Assembly: GCA_965261315.1 (NCBI GenBank) | Contig: CBDHDM010000093.1 | Coordinates: 124,001 to 188,000, forward strand | Direction of reading: 5' to 3' | Length of the DNA stretch: 64,000 bases | DNA from: Endozoicomonas sp965261315 | GTDB taxonomy: Bacteria > Pseudomonadota > Gammaproteobacteria > Pseudomonadales > Endozoicomonadaceae | Shown here: in pieces, positions 35,719 through 44,872 of the stretch | Position numbering within the stretch: the first letter of the stretch is position 1 | Layout: the number at the start of each line of letters is the position of its first letter | Made by a program: the position numbers and the translations under genes | Notes under the pieces: generated by a model | The model's input: only the letters and a program-made list of their open reading frames with translations | What the model was told of the DNA's origin: nothing | Databases searched by the model: none

Positions 35719-36870
35719 ATGACAGGGAACAAACGTCATTACTATTTTATTAGCGTCTTCTTTTTTCTATGCCTGACAATTACGGTCTTAGGGGCTTCTT
35801 CATCAGCCCATGGTCGACGGCTTCTCGATATGGTTGATGTTGAAGGTGTCCGGAGTAATCAGCTTATTGGTTATGGGCTGGTGGTTGGTCTTGATGGAAC
35901 CGGGGATAAGTCAGCATTTACCAAGCAATCTCTGGTTAATATGCTCAGGGAGTTTGGGCTGACGATCTCTACAGTTGATGTTAATTCAAAAAATGTTGCC
36001 GCGGTAACGGTTCACGCAACCTTGCCAGCCTTTTCCCGTCCGGGTCAGAAGCTGGATGTCACTGTCTCATCTATAGGGGATGCCAAGAGTCTTAGAGGGG
36101 GAACATTACTATTTACCCCGCTGAAAGGGGCTGATAACCAGATTTACGCTATTGCCCAGGGAAGCCTGATTGTTGGTGGTGTCTCTGCTGAAGGCTTGTC
36201 AGGGCGTGCGGATAATCCCGGGGCGGGAAGTAGAGTTCAAATCAACAGCACGAATGCAGGACGTATCCCCGGAGGGGCATTTATAGAGAAAGCGGTTCAG
36301 ACACCATTTAATTATGGTAACCATCTGGTGCTTAACCTGAAGGAGCCCGGGTTCACGTCTGCACGACGTATTGTCAAAGCAATCAATAATTTTTTTGGAC
36401 CTGATACCGCTTCAGCTACTAATGGTGTCTCAATAAAAGTATCAGCCCCTGTGGACAGTAGCCAGCGTGTTGCTTTTATGTCCATGCTTGAACAGATCAA
36501 TGTCGAGGCTGCCAGCCCAGCCGCCCGGATCGTGTTTAACTCACGTACAGGTACCGTGGTCATGGGAGAAAACGTACGGGTGCGACCAGCAGCTGTAAGC
36601 CATGGCAATCTTGTGGTTCGAGTTAGCCAGACTGCAACGGCAAGTCAGCCTGGGGCGTTTGCTGATGGTGGCTCTACTGAAGTTATCTTAAACAGCGATG
36701 TTTCCATTGAGGAAGAGGCATCTGCGATATACCTCGTACCAGAAGGCGTGTCGTTATCAGAAGTGGTATCGGCAATTAATGGTGTTGGCGCTACACCAAC
36801 AGATCTGATGTCAATTCTCGAAGCTTTAAAGGCCGCAGGCGCTCTGGAAGCAGAGTTGATCGTGATTTAA
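35719..36870 (+). CDS. flgI: Flagellar P-ring protein FlgI
   Basis: 383 residues with an N-terminal signal (residues about 10-30) and the mature start RRLLDMVDVEGVRSNQLIGY, then GLVVGLDGTGDKSAFTKQSL, typical of FlgI. The conserved C-terminal end (VSAINGVGATPTDLMSILEA, LKAAGALEAELIVI) is complete. It builds the periplasmic P ring; its chaperone FlgA is encoded 10 kb downstream in this locus. Confidence 0.96.
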   Translation: MTGNKRHYYFISVFFFLCLTITVLGASSSAHGRRLLDMVDVEGVRSNQLIGYGLVVGLDGTGDKSAFTKQSLVNMLREFGLTISTVDVNSKNVAAVTVHATLPAFSRPGQKLDVTVSSIGDAKSLRGGTLLFTPLKGADNQIYAIAQGSLIVGGVSAEGLSGRADNPGAGSRVQINSTNAGRIPGGAFIEKAVQTPFNYGNHLVLNLKEPGFTSARRIVKAINNFFGPDTASATNGVSIKVSAPVDSSQRVAFMSMLEQINVEAASPAARIVFNSRTGTVVMGENVRVRPAAVSHGNLVVRVSQTATASQPGAFADGGSTEVILNSDVSIEEEASAIYLVPEGVSLSEVVSAINGVGATPTDLMSILEALKAAGALEAELIVI

Positions 36871-36908
36871 GCCTTTCTCGCCGTTTTCTATATAAAGGGG
36901 GAACTCAA

Positions 36909-37202
36909 ATGCTCTCAGGTATAAATCCAACCTTTGATATTGCTGCATCTGCAAACTTGAAAGCTGAACAGGTTGAAGGTATCGAGTCTGCAGCCAAAGC
37001 ATTTGAATCTTTGTTTGTAAATGAGTTACTGAAAAGCATGCGTAAAGCGAATGAAGCCATGATGGCAGGCAGTGAGTTACCCATGATGAGTAAAGATACT
37101 CAGTTTTTCCATTCCATGTTTGATTCTCAGTTAGCAGAACATTTGAGTGAAAAGGGGGGGCTTGGTATTGCCCAGGCCTTGATCAGGCAGCTGGGTGATT
37201 GA
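36909..37202 (+). CDS. flgJ: Short FlgJ (rod-binding domain only)
   Basis: 97 residues covering only the FlgJ N-terminal rod-binding domain (AAKAFESLFVNELLKSMRKA, then FHSMFDSQLAEHLSEKGGLG). The C-terminal glucosaminidase domain of about 150-200 residues found in Salmonella-type FlgJ is absent, and the frame ends cleanly before flgK. Single-domain FlgJ proteins are known in other flagellar systems, where a separate lytic enzyme opens the peptidoglycan. No such enzyme is encoded within this flagellar cluster. Confidence 0.92.
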   Translation: MLSGINPTFDIAASANLKAEQVEGIESAAKAFESLFVNELLKSMRKANEAMMAGSELPMMSKDTQFFHSMFDSQLAEHLSEKGGLGIAQALIRQLGD

Positions 37203-37289
37203 GAGCATTGAGTAGGTAAAGGTACTCAAGAAGCAGCTTTCAGTGGTCGATGGCATCCAGAGTAAAAGGATAAAATTTCGGAAGCCACC

Positions 37290-38927
37290 ATGAGTTTGAC
37301 TCAAATTGCGACCTCAGGATTGCTGGCCAGTCAGAAGGCACTGAATGTTGCCAGTAATAATATCGCTAACGCTGAGACTGAAGGGTACAGCCGACAAACG
37401 GTTCAATACAGCCCTGCCTATACATTGTATCCCGGGACAGGTGCTCTCGGCACAGGCGTTATTGCCAGTGCTGTTAACCGCATCACCAGCAGCTTTCTTA
37501 CTGCCCAGATGTGGGAGAGTCAGTCCCTTGCCAGTGAGAGCAATATCCATGCTCAGTACCTCAACGATCTTGATCAATGGCTGGGAAATGAGAATACGTC
37601 GTTATCGAATGGTTTTGAGCAGTTTTTTTCAGCGCTGAATGGCAGTTCTGTTGATCCCTATGCTTCCAGTGCTAGGCAGGTGGTTATCGCTGAAAGTGTC
37701 GGGCTTGCTGAACGCTTTAACACCCTTTATGCCCAGTTACAGGGACAGGCTGCAATGATCGGTCAGCAGCTTAATGCGGCAGCTGATCAGGTCAATGGCT
37801 TACTGGCTAACATTGCGGCATTTAATGATCAGCTGCGATCTTTGTCCACAGGTAACCAGCCTGCCAATGAAATACTGGATCAGAGAGATCAGGCCATTCG
37901 TGATTTGTCGGAGTTGGTATCGGTTAATGTACTGGAACAGCCAGATGGCTCATACAGTATATATATGAAATCAGGCCAGCCTCTTATTCTGGGTAATCAA
38001 TTCAATGCACTCAGTGTAACTGGTCAGGTAGATACGGCAGATGGGTTTCAATTGCAGCTCGATACCGGTAATTCTGAAATTCCGATTACTGGTGACCCCG
38101 GAGGTGTAATAGGAGGTTTGATTACCTATCAGTCAGAAGAACTGGTGTACGCACGCAATGAGCTGGGGCGCCTTGCCGTTTTGATTACCAGTGAAATTAA
38201 TGACCAGTTACAGGCTGGAGAGGACTTGAATGGCAACTCGGGTGCTGCATTATTCAACGATCTGAAGACACCAGCTGGAGCTGTGATGGCAATGGATGTT
38301 TCATCAACAGCAGTTTCCGCATTAACGATCATTAATGCCAGTCAGTTACAGGCAAGTGAATATGATTTCCGAGTAGATAATTCCGGTAATTATAGTCTGG
38401 TGCGGCGGTACGATGGCTCTCAGGTGGCTTCTGGTGTCTTGTCTGGCTCGGGCACCGATATTATTGCTTTTGATGGTGTTCAAATCAGTGTTGACGGTGC
38501 AGCAACAGACCAGCTTTATCGCTTATCACCAGTACGATTTGGTGCCAGAGAGATCCAAAATTCTCTGACGGATCCTGCTGCGCTGGCATTTTCTGCTCCT
38601 GGAGGAGGAGTGGGAGATAACAGTAACCTGCTGGAACTGGTAGCCATTCAGTCCAAAGGGTTGCTCAATAATGGCCAGAGTACATTGATGACTACCTATT
38701 CAGGGTTTGTTGGCGATATCGCCGTGCAAACTGCGCGGATTAAAACAGAGGCTGATGGTGGGCAGGCATTGTTAAGTCAGGCTGAAGCTGCTGTCAGTGC
38801 ATACAGTGGCGTTAATCTGGATGAAGAAGCGGCCAGCATTCTTCGCTTCCAGCAGCTTTACAGTGCTAATGCCAGAGTGATATCTGTGGCTCGCACAACC
38901 TTTGATGCTTTGCTGGCAATGTTCTGA
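37290..38927 (+). CDS. flgK: Hook-filament junction protein FlgK (HAP1)
   Basis: 545 residues. The N-terminus reads LIATSGLLASQKALNVASN-like (TQIATSGLLASQKALNVASN), then NIANAETEGYSRQTVQY. The C-terminus reads GVNLDEEAASILRFQQLYSA, NARVISVARTTFDALLAMF, as in FlgK. It is the first junction protein between hook and filament. Upstream spacing is 87 bases; no sigma-28 site is evident there. Confidence 0.95.
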   Translation: MSLTQIATSGLLASQKALNVASNNIANAETEGYSRQTVQYSPAYTLYPGTGALGTGVIASAVNRITSSFLTAQMWESQSLASESNIHAQYLNDLDQWLGNENTSLSNGFEQFFSALNGSSVDPYASSARQVVIAESVGLAERFNTLYAQLQGQAAMIGQQLNAAADQVNGLLANIAAFNDQLRSLSTGNQPANEILDQRDQAIRDLSELVSVNVLEQPDGSYSIYMKSGQPLILGNQFNALSVTGQVDTADGFQLQLDTGNSEIPITGDPGGVIGGLITYQSEELVYARNELGRLAVLITSEINDQLQAGEDLNGNSGAALFNDLKTPAGAVMAMDVSSTAVSALTIINASQLQASEYDFRVDNSGNYSLVRRYDGSQVASGVLSGSGTDIIAFDGVQISVDGAATDQLYRLSPVRFGAREIQNSLTDPAALAFSAPGGGVGDNSNLLELVAIQSKGLLNNGQSTLMTTYSGFVGDIAVQTARIKTEADGGQALLSQAEAAVSAYSGVNLDEEAASILRFQQLYSANARVISVARTTFDALLAMF

Positions 38928-38986
38928 ACGAGCTCTACTGATTAAAAACTATAGAGTGGATGAAAGCGTTCCAGGGAGAAGGAACC

Positions 38987-39898
38987 ATGAGGATAAGTAC
39001 AGGGAACTTTAACAGAGTCATGCTTCAGGTCATGCAGCATACTATGGCTGATCTTGCGAAAACTTCAGGTCAGCTTTCAACCGGTAAACGAATTCTTCAG
39101 CCTTCAGATGATGCCATTGATACCGTAAAGGTCTTACATCTGAATAATGAACTAACGGCCATAGGTCAGTTTGAAAATAATATCAGTTCTGCCACTGGCT
39201 GGCTTCAGCAACAGGATGCGCTTTACAGTGGAATGAATGATTTGCTACTGAGGGCAAGAGACCTTCTGCTCCAAGCTTCCAATGGTACACAGAGCGGTGC
39301 TGATCTGACGTCATTTGCAACAGAGTTAAGCTCTCTGAATGAATCACTGCTGAGTCTTGCCAATTATCAGATGGCAGATGGTCAGTATCTGTTTTCAGGT
39401 ACGACAACAAACCAGCAACCGTTGGTTCAATCAGGTGGAGATTACGTTTACAACGGTAATAGCCAGTTCCGTCAGGTTGAGATCAGTGGCTCTGCAAAGG
39501 TTCAGATTACTCAGCCCGGAAACGAGCTTTTCTTTGATAGCTCTGCCATTCCTCCCCTGGACAGTATTTTTGATGCTTTAACGACCGCAGTGACTGAACT
39601 TAATAATCCAGTAAATCTTTCAACGGTTCTTTCAGATACCATTGTTTGGGTAGATGCAACAATGGAGCGTATTGGCAGTGCACAAACTCGCAGCGGCAGT
39701 GACCTGAACTTATTGGATCGAATTTCAGAAAGCCACGCTGATATTCGCCTTTTTGCCGAACAGTTGAAATCAAGCATTGAAAATATCGATATGGTTGAAG
39801 CGACGACGCGTTTGAATCAGCAGCAGTTGATATTGTCTGCCAGCCAGCAGGTATACGCCAATATCAAGCAGCTATCTCTGTTCAATTACTTTACCTGA
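38987..39898 (+). CDS. flgL: Hook-filament junction protein FlgL (HAP3)
   Basis: 303 residues from the ATG at 38987, which follows GGGAGAAGG; an earlier in-frame ATG at 38960 adds nine unlikely residues. The flagellin-like N-terminus MRISTGNFNRVMLQVMQHTM, LSTGKRILQPSDDAIDTVKV and the C-terminal coil VEATTRLNQQQLILSASQQV identify FlgL. It sits between FlgK and flagellin in the filament base. Confidence 0.94.
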   Translation: MRISTGNFNRVMLQVMQHTMADLAKTSGQLSTGKRILQPSDDAIDTVKVLHLNNELTAIGQFENNISSATGWLQQQDALYSGMNDLLLRARDLLLQASNGTQSGADLTSFATELSSLNESLLSLANYQMADGQYLFSGTTTNQQPLVQSGGDYVYNGNSQFRQVEISGSAKVQITQPGNELFFDSSAIPPLDSIFDALTTAVTELNNPVNLSTVLSDTIVWVDATMERIGSAQTRSGSDLNLLDRISESHADIRLFAEQLKSSIENIDMVEATTRLNQQQLILSASQQVYANIKQLSLFNYFT

Positions 39899-39948
39899 TG
39901 TCCTTCTATAAATCGGGTTTAATCCGGAGGCCATAATCTCTGGTAATT

Positions 39949-39975
39949 TAAGATTTTGAATACACTTGCCGATGT
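39949..39975 (+). promoter_or_regulatory. Candidate sigma-28 promoter of flgM
   Basis: TAAG (39949-39952), 15 bases, then GCCGATGT (39968-39975). The sigma-28 consensus is TAAA-N15-GCCGATAA; the spacing is exact, the -35 matches at three of four bases and the -10 at six of eight. It lies 31 bases before the flgM ATG. Sigma-28 control of flgM, feeding back on its own inhibitor, is established in enteric bacteria. Confidence 0.6.
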
Positions 39976-40006
39976 TTGTACAGAACGTTTTCGGGAGTGT
40001 GCAGTT

Positions 40007-40315
40007 ATGTCCAGCATAAAAGGCCCAGGTGGTAAAAAGACCGGAACAGTCAACAGTTCAAAAGTTCGCGTAGAAAAAAGTGCCACTGTAGACCGTTCTC
40101 CCCGGGTAGCCGAAGACCGTTTAAATGTAAGCGCCTCGGCCCAGCAAATTGATGAGCTTTTTCAGCAGCTGGCTGATTTGGAAGATGTTAATGCAGCCAG
40201 AGTCAGAAGTATTCGTGAGTCGATTAAAAAGGGCAACTTTCCCATTGATTATCAGCGGCTTGCTGACAAAATTCTGGAACTTTCTGATGAACTCAACTCA
40301 GAGAATGACGACTGA
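40007..40315 (+). CDS. flgM: Anti-sigma-28 factor FlgM
   Basis: 102 residues from the ATG at 40007 (ribosome site GGGAG). The C-terminal half has the FlgM pattern VSASAQQIDELFQQLADLED, VNAARVRSIRESIKKGNFPI, DYQRLADKILELSDEL, which forms the sigma-28-binding helices; the N-terminal half is polar and disordered as usual. FlgM holds the co-encoded sigma-28 factor inactive until it is exported through the finished hook-basal body. It overlaps the start of flgN by 11 bases. Confidence 0.9.
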   Translation: MSSIKGPGGKKTGTVNSSKVRVEKSATVDRSPRVAEDRLNVSASAQQIDELFQQLADLEDVNAARVRSIRESIKKGNFPIDYQRLADKILELSDELNSENDD

Positions 40316-40853
40316 TTCAAAAAACGTGAGTGATACCTCAACTCCTCAACCGTCAGGTGTTGATAGTGGCATAGAGGATCTATGCCAGAAAATGCTGGGT
40401 AATATTCAGGATGCACTGGCTCTGTCGAGAAAGCTGGAGCGAGTTCTGGAGTCTGTACACCAGAAAATGCTGAACCGTAATGTTGCTGCTCTTGAGCACT
40501 CTCTGGAAATGCAGGTCCAACTACTGAATATGCTCCAAATGAACGGGGCTCTTCGGGAACATTATCTCAAGCCTTTTGGGCTGAGTCCCGATCAGCAGGG
40601 AATGTCACACTTCTTCTCTCTTGTGAATCGGCAACCGGTAAACACGTCAACAGTTAACGGGCAGGTTCTGGATAAATACTGGATCCAGTTAGAGGGATCA
40701 GCGAATCGTTGTCAGCAGCTCAACAGTTCTAATGGACGACTGCTGGCAAGGTTGTCGGCAAGTACGAGAAAAATCATTGAGTTAACTTTTTCTGAACAGA
40801 CAGCCGCTACTTATGATCAGAATGGTCTGACTGTTAATTCAATGGCTGAATAA
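40305..40853 (+). CDS. flgN: FlgN-type chaperone for FlgK/FlgL
   Basis: 182 residues, largely helical (SRKLERVLESVHQKMLNRNV, then LEHSLEMQVQLLNMLQMNG). The sequence GLSPDQQGMSHFFS and the position directly after flgM identify a FlgN-family chaperone, which escorts the junction proteins to the export gate. The start at 40305 overlaps flgM; an ATG at 40287 is an alternative. The last base of its stop is the first base of motY. Confidence 0.75.
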   Translation: MTTDSKNVSDTSTPQPSGVDSGIEDLCQKMLGNIQDALALSRKLERVLESVHQKMLNRNVAALEHSLEMQVQLLNMLQMNGALREHYLKPFGLSPDQQGMSHFFSLVNRQPVNTSTVNGQVLDKYWIQLEGSANRCQQLNSSNGRLLARLSASTRKIIELTFSEQTAATYDQNGLTVNSMAE

Positions 40854-41710
40854 TGAGGCTTATCTTACATGGGATTGTGCTAAGCCTGTTCTTTCAGGCT
40901 TTTTTAATTATTGCCGATGATGTGCCTGTACAATACCCTCATGATCTTTCAGATACTCGATGGCATCATTCAGGTAGCCGCTTCGCCTGTTTATTGAAAA
41001 ACCACGTGCCCGGCTTGGGTGATGTCAGTTTGACAGCTGAAGCTGGCGACCGTGAAACTCTGTCTATAGTTCCTGATCCATTCTCGGATAATGATAGACA
41101 AGTCACTGTTTCACTGACACCGTCACCCTGGCAGAGCATGGCGGATGATACGATTGTTGCCAGTACCCTGCTTTATGAAGGGGACTCTCTTAGTATTCAT
41201 CTCAATACATTGACCCTTATGAAAGCTTTCCAACAGGGAAAACAGCTGAAATTACAGATTGCAACGGATACCAGCAATGATGTTGTTATTCAGGTTACTC
41301 CTTTGGATGTTCAGCGGGTTGCTGAGCAGTTTTATCGCTGTATGGATGATTTACTTTTTCTGAGTTTTGAGCAGGCTGAACATAATACTTTCTACTACTT
41401 ATCGGGGAAGCAGAGTCTGGATTCCCGGCAGAATGAACTGCTTACTCATATTGCCGAATATGTTATGGCCGATCACTCTGTTCAGCAAATTACCATTGAT
41501 GCTCATACTGATTCTTATGGCCACGAACTGGCCAACAGGGAGTTGTCTAAAAAAAGAAGCCAGACCATTGCCGCGAGCTTGAAACAGTTGGGTGTTTCTG
41601 AGGATAAAATTTTAATGCGCTTTCATGGAGAGCGATACCCTGTCGCAGATAACCAAACAAAAGCAGGCCGTGATAAAAACAGGCGTGTCGAGATTTGGTT
41701 AAAGCGATAA
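40853..41710 (+). CDS. motY: MotY-like flagellar T-ring protein (OmpA C-terminal domain)
   Basis: 285 residues with a signal peptide (1-21) and an N-terminal beta domain of about 150 residues. The C-terminal OmpA/MotB-like peptidoglycan-binding domain (residues 180-285) has ITIDAHTDSYGHELANRELS, KKRSQTIAASLKQLGVSEDK, and RDKNRRVEIWL. This is the layout of Vibrio MotY, which forms the periplasmic T ring that anchors stators; a motY homologue is also present in Vibrio lateral flagellar clusters. It is coupled to flgN by a one-base overlap. The N-terminal half is divergent, so a MotY role rests mainly on layout and context. Confidence 0.78.
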   Translation: MRLILHGIVLSLFFQAFLIIADDVPVQYPHDLSDTRWHHSGSRFACLLKNHVPGLGDVSLTAEAGDRETLSIVPDPFSDNDRQVTVSLTPSPWQSMADDTIVASTLLYEGDSLSIHLNTLTLMKAFQQGKQLKLQIATDTSNDVVIQVTPLDVQRVAEQFYRCMDDLLFLSFEQAEHNTFYYLSGKQSLDSRQNELLTHIAEYVMADHSVQQITIDAHTDSYGHELANRELSKKRSQTIAASLKQLGVSEDKILMRFHGERYPVADNQTKAGRDKNRRVEIWLKR

Positions 41711-41841
41711 ATCGTAACCACCACTTTCCTAAACTCTGTCAATACTCCGTCGATATCCTAAATATTCTGGAACCATAGTTTATTTAAGGACTTTTAGAGC
41801 CTGATTCCAGATGCTGTTGCGAAATGTGCAAGGGAGTGCAA

Positions 41842-42159
41842 ATGGATATCAAAGGATTACCCTCAAAATCGGTCAGCCCTGTTCTGTCTGACCGCGCGCA
41901 GTCAGTTCTTCCTTCAGGGCACGCTTCTGGCGGTGAGCTACCGGATTTCTCTCGTGTGTTAAAAACTGCCATGAATAAAGTCAATGAACTGCAACAGACA
42001 GCCTCTGTAAAAATGCATGAGGTAGATACTGGTGTGTCTCAGGATCTTCTTGGAACCATGATTTCTACCCAAAAGGCCAGTATCTCTTTTCAGGCACTGC
42101 TACAAGTCAGAAACAAAGCGGTAGCAGCCTATGAAGAAATCATGCGTATGCAAATTTAA
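41842..42159 (+). CDS. fliE: Flagellar MS-ring/rod adapter FliE
   Basis: 105 residues from the ATG at 41842, behind AGGGAG. The conserved FliE C-terminus is clear: LLGTMISTQKASISFQALLQ, VRNKAVAAYEEIMRMQI. It joins the MS ring to the rod and is first in the fliEFGHIJ run. Confidence 0.93.
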   Translation: MDIKGLPSKSVSPVLSDRAQSVLPSGHASGGELPDFSRVLKTAMNKVNELQQTASVKMHEVDTGVSQDLLGTMISTQKASISFQALLQVRNKAVAAYEEIMRMQI

Positions 42160-42184
42160 TCTTTAGGCAAAGGCAGAATAAGCC

Positions 42185-43843
42185 ATGGCAGAGACGGTAG
42201 CTGATAGCTCTCCGGAAGTCTCCGGTCAGGAAGAGCAGACCAAAGCATCCTGGCAGGTATATCTGGAGAAAGTACGATTATTTATTCAGGATAATCGTGG
42301 GTATCAAACCATCATGATGGTCATGCTTGCCGCAGGTATAGCGTTGCTGGTGGTGCTCTGGCTGTGGTCTCAGTCTGCGGATTACCAGCCTCTATACGGT
42401 AATCAGGAGTTATACGATGTTGCCAGTATTGTTGAAGTCCTCGACCGTGAGGGTATGGAGTATAAGCTTCACCCTGAGTCTGGCCAGGTATTGATCGATG
42501 CCGGCAGACTCAGTGAAGCCAGAATGAAGCTTTCCGTTGCGGGTGTTCAGGCAAGATCTCCAGAAGGTCTTGATGCGCTGAATCAACAGGAGCTTGGAAC
42601 CAGCCAGTTTGTTGAAGGTGTTCGATACCTTAGAGGGCTGGAGGGTGAGCTTGCTCAAACCATTATTAGCCTTAAGCCTATCAAAAATGCACGGGTTCAT
42701 TTAGCTATTCCAAAGAGAAGCAGCTTTATTAGGCGTCAGGAAAAACCATCGGCATCGGTTTTTATAAGCCTGTTTGCGGGCTACCGGCTGAGCTCTGAAC
42801 AGATAGAAGGCATTATCAATCTGGTTGCTACCAGTGTTGCCAATATGAATAAAGAGGATGTGTCTGTCATTGATCAAAGCGGCAAGCTGCTCTCTTCAGA
42901 GGTTCTTCTCAACAACAGTGCATTGGGCGAAGTCTCAAGGCAGTTTGATTTCAAACAACAGGTCGAGTCTCGTTATCAGGAAAGAATCAGTCATTTGCTG
43001 GAACCACTGGTAGGCCCGGGAAATTATCGAGCCCAGGTCACGGCTAGCGTTGACTTCGAAAAAGTTATTCAGACCGTTGAGCAGTTCGATCCTGGTACAG
43101 CAGTATTGCGCAGTGAGCAGGGAAAAGAGCGGATCAATGCTGGTGGTCAGGCCAGGGGGGTTCCAGGCACATTAAGTAATCAACCACCGGAAGAGGCTGA
43201 TTCAGAAAGTGAAGTTGAAACCAGTACCCAGTCAGAGTTTGTACGCAATTATGAGGTCGACAAGGTTGTACGGCAGGTTTCCAACCAGCAGGGGCGTATA
43301 GAAAAGCTCAGTATAGCGGTGGTTTTTAATGAAAAGCCTGACCAGTCACTGGGAGCGGTGAATTGGGATCAGACCAGGCTGGATAGCATCCGTCAGATGA
43401 TCATCGATGCCACAGGCCTGGACCAGGCAAGAGGAGATCAGATCAGTATTCACACGGCACCGTTTGTGCCTGTTGCAAGTGTTGTTCCAGAGACTCTTGC
43501 ATGGTGGCAGCAGCCTCAAGCGTTGTACTACGTCAAATATGGCAGCGGCACGTTACTGGCGATCATGGTGATGATGTTTCTCATCCGGCCATTAATGAAA
43601 CAGGTGACCGTTAAGCTGGAGCCTCCCAAAGAGTCATTACCAGCACTGGTTGAAGGTGGAGTGCGGGGTAGCCAGGAAGGAGAAGAAAATGAGCGTCGAG
43701 CCCTGTTTGACGAAACATTCAATTTGCTTCCTCCAGAGCTGGCGGACTTTGAAACCCAGATTACTCATATGAGAAAACTGTCAACCAAGCAGCCTGAGCG
43801 GGTTGCCCAAGTCATTAAATTATGGATGAGCAGCTATGAGTGA
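42185..43843 (+). CDS. fliF: Flagellar MS-ring protein FliF
   Basis: 552 residues. The first membrane helix is at about 40-61 (MMVMLAAGIALLVVLWLWSQ), then the ring-building motifs YQPLYGNQELYDVASIVEVL and EGVRYLRGLEGELAQTIISL, followed by IPKRSSFIRRQEKPSASVFI. The second helix is near residue 447-467 (LLAIMVMMFLI), followed by an acidic tail that binds FliG. The stop overlaps fliG by eight bases. Confidence 0.95.
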   Translation: MAETVADSSPEVSGQEEQTKASWQVYLEKVRLFIQDNRGYQTIMMVMLAAGIALLVVLWLWSQSADYQPLYGNQELYDVASIVEVLDREGMEYKLHPESGQVLIDAGRLSEARMKLSVAGVQARSPEGLDALNQQELGTSQFVEGVRYLRGLEGELAQTIISLKPIKNARVHLAIPKRSSFIRRQEKPSASVFISLFAGYRLSSEQIEGIINLVATSVANMNKEDVSVIDQSGKLLSSEVLLNNSALGEVSRQFDFKQQVESRYQERISHLLEPLVGPGNYRAQVTASVDFEKVIQTVEQFDPGTAVLRSEQGKERINAGGQARGVPGTLSNQPPEEADSESEVETSTQSEFVRNYEVDKVVRQVSNQQGRIEKLSIAVVFNEKPDQSLGAVNWDQTRLDSIRQMIIDATGLDQARGDQISIHTAPFVPVASVVPETLAWWQQPQALYYVKYGSGTLLAIMVMMFLIRPLMKQVTVKLEPPKESLPALVEGGVRGSQEGEENERRALFDETFNLLPPELADFETQITHMRKLSTKQPERVAQVIKLWMSSYE

Positions 43844-44855
43844 TAGCAGAGCACTGGCAATACGGCAGCCTACGACCAGAGATATTGCCATTTTACTACT
43901 AAGTCTTGGAGAAAAAGGTGCTGCCAGAGTTATGGGGCATCTAAGCCAGAGAGAGATTCGCCAGATCAGTGCATCAATGGCTGCAATGGCGCCACTGAAG
44001 CGTGATCAGGTTCAGGAAGTTCTGGAACTTTTCTTTCACACTTATCGTTATGACAGTGGCTTAACCGGTTCATCCAGGGGATATCTGGATAAGACGCTCA
44101 AGCTTGCGCTGGGTGATAAAGAGGCGAAGGGGGTAATGGATTCCATTTTTGGTGATGAAGACAACACTCTGGAAACTATGAAGTTGATGGACTCGGCAAC
44201 AATTACAGAGTTGATTGCTGGCGAACATCCTCAGTTGCAGGCTGTCGTTTTGACCTACCTTGAACCAGAGCAGGCTGCCGAAGTCTTGCAGCGGTTGCCG
44301 GTAGCCTCTCATCAGGACCTTCTAGCCAGAGTGGCACGACTTGAAGAGCTCCACCCTTCCATTCTTCAAGAATTGAACCGGATGTTTGACGACAATATTG
44401 GCCGATTGGGAACCAGCCATAACACAACGGTCAGTGGCCTTCGGCAGGTGGCCGATATTATGAATCGGATGGGTGAAACGACTGTTAAAAATGTACTGGG
44501 CTTCTTTAAAGAGCAGGATAAAAAGCTGGCGGAAAAAATTGAGCAGCAGATGTTTGTTTTTGAACACATTGTTCGCCTGGATGAGGATGTATTGCGAAGG
44601 ATTATCAGCGAAGTCAGTCAGGATATTCTGGCGCTAGCTCTAAAGGGAGTGGCTCAGGAGGTGATGGATGTCATTTTGGCTACCATGACCAAGCGCACTG
44701 CAAAGTTTCTTTTGGAAGATATTGAAAACCTTGGCTCTGTTCGTGCCAGTCAGGTGCAGGGTGCGAGGAATGATGTTCTTCGCATAGCCCGACAGCTGGC
44801 AGCCAGTGGAGAAATTGAGCTGAGTTTCAATGATGATGAAGAGATGATTGAGTAA
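43836..44855 (+). CDS. fliG: Flagellar motor switch protein FliG
   Basis: 339 residues. It has the FliG-N region (IAILLLSLGEKGAARVMGHL), the EHPQ motif region (IAGEHPQLQAVVLTYLEPEQ) and the C-terminal torque domain (KFLLEDIENLGSVRASQVQG with alternating charges). It is the rotor component that meets the stator. Length and motifs are normal. Confidence 0.95.
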   Translation: MSDSRALAIRQPTTRDIAILLLSLGEKGAARVMGHLSQREIRQISASMAAMAPLKRDQVQEVLELFFHTYRYDSGLTGSSRGYLDKTLKLALGDKEAKGVMDSIFGDEDNTLETMKLMDSATITELIAGEHPQLQAVVLTYLEPEQAAEVLQRLPVASHQDLLARVARLEELHPSILQELNRMFDDNIGRLGTSHNTTVSGLRQVADIMNRMGETTVKNVLGFFKEQDKKLAEKIEQQMFVFEHIVRLDEDVLRRIISEVSQDILALALKGVAQEVMDVILATMTKRTAKFLLEDIENLGSVRASQVQGARNDVLRIARQLAASGEIELSFNDDEEMIE

Positions 44856-44872
44856 TTGATAAAGAGGCTACC

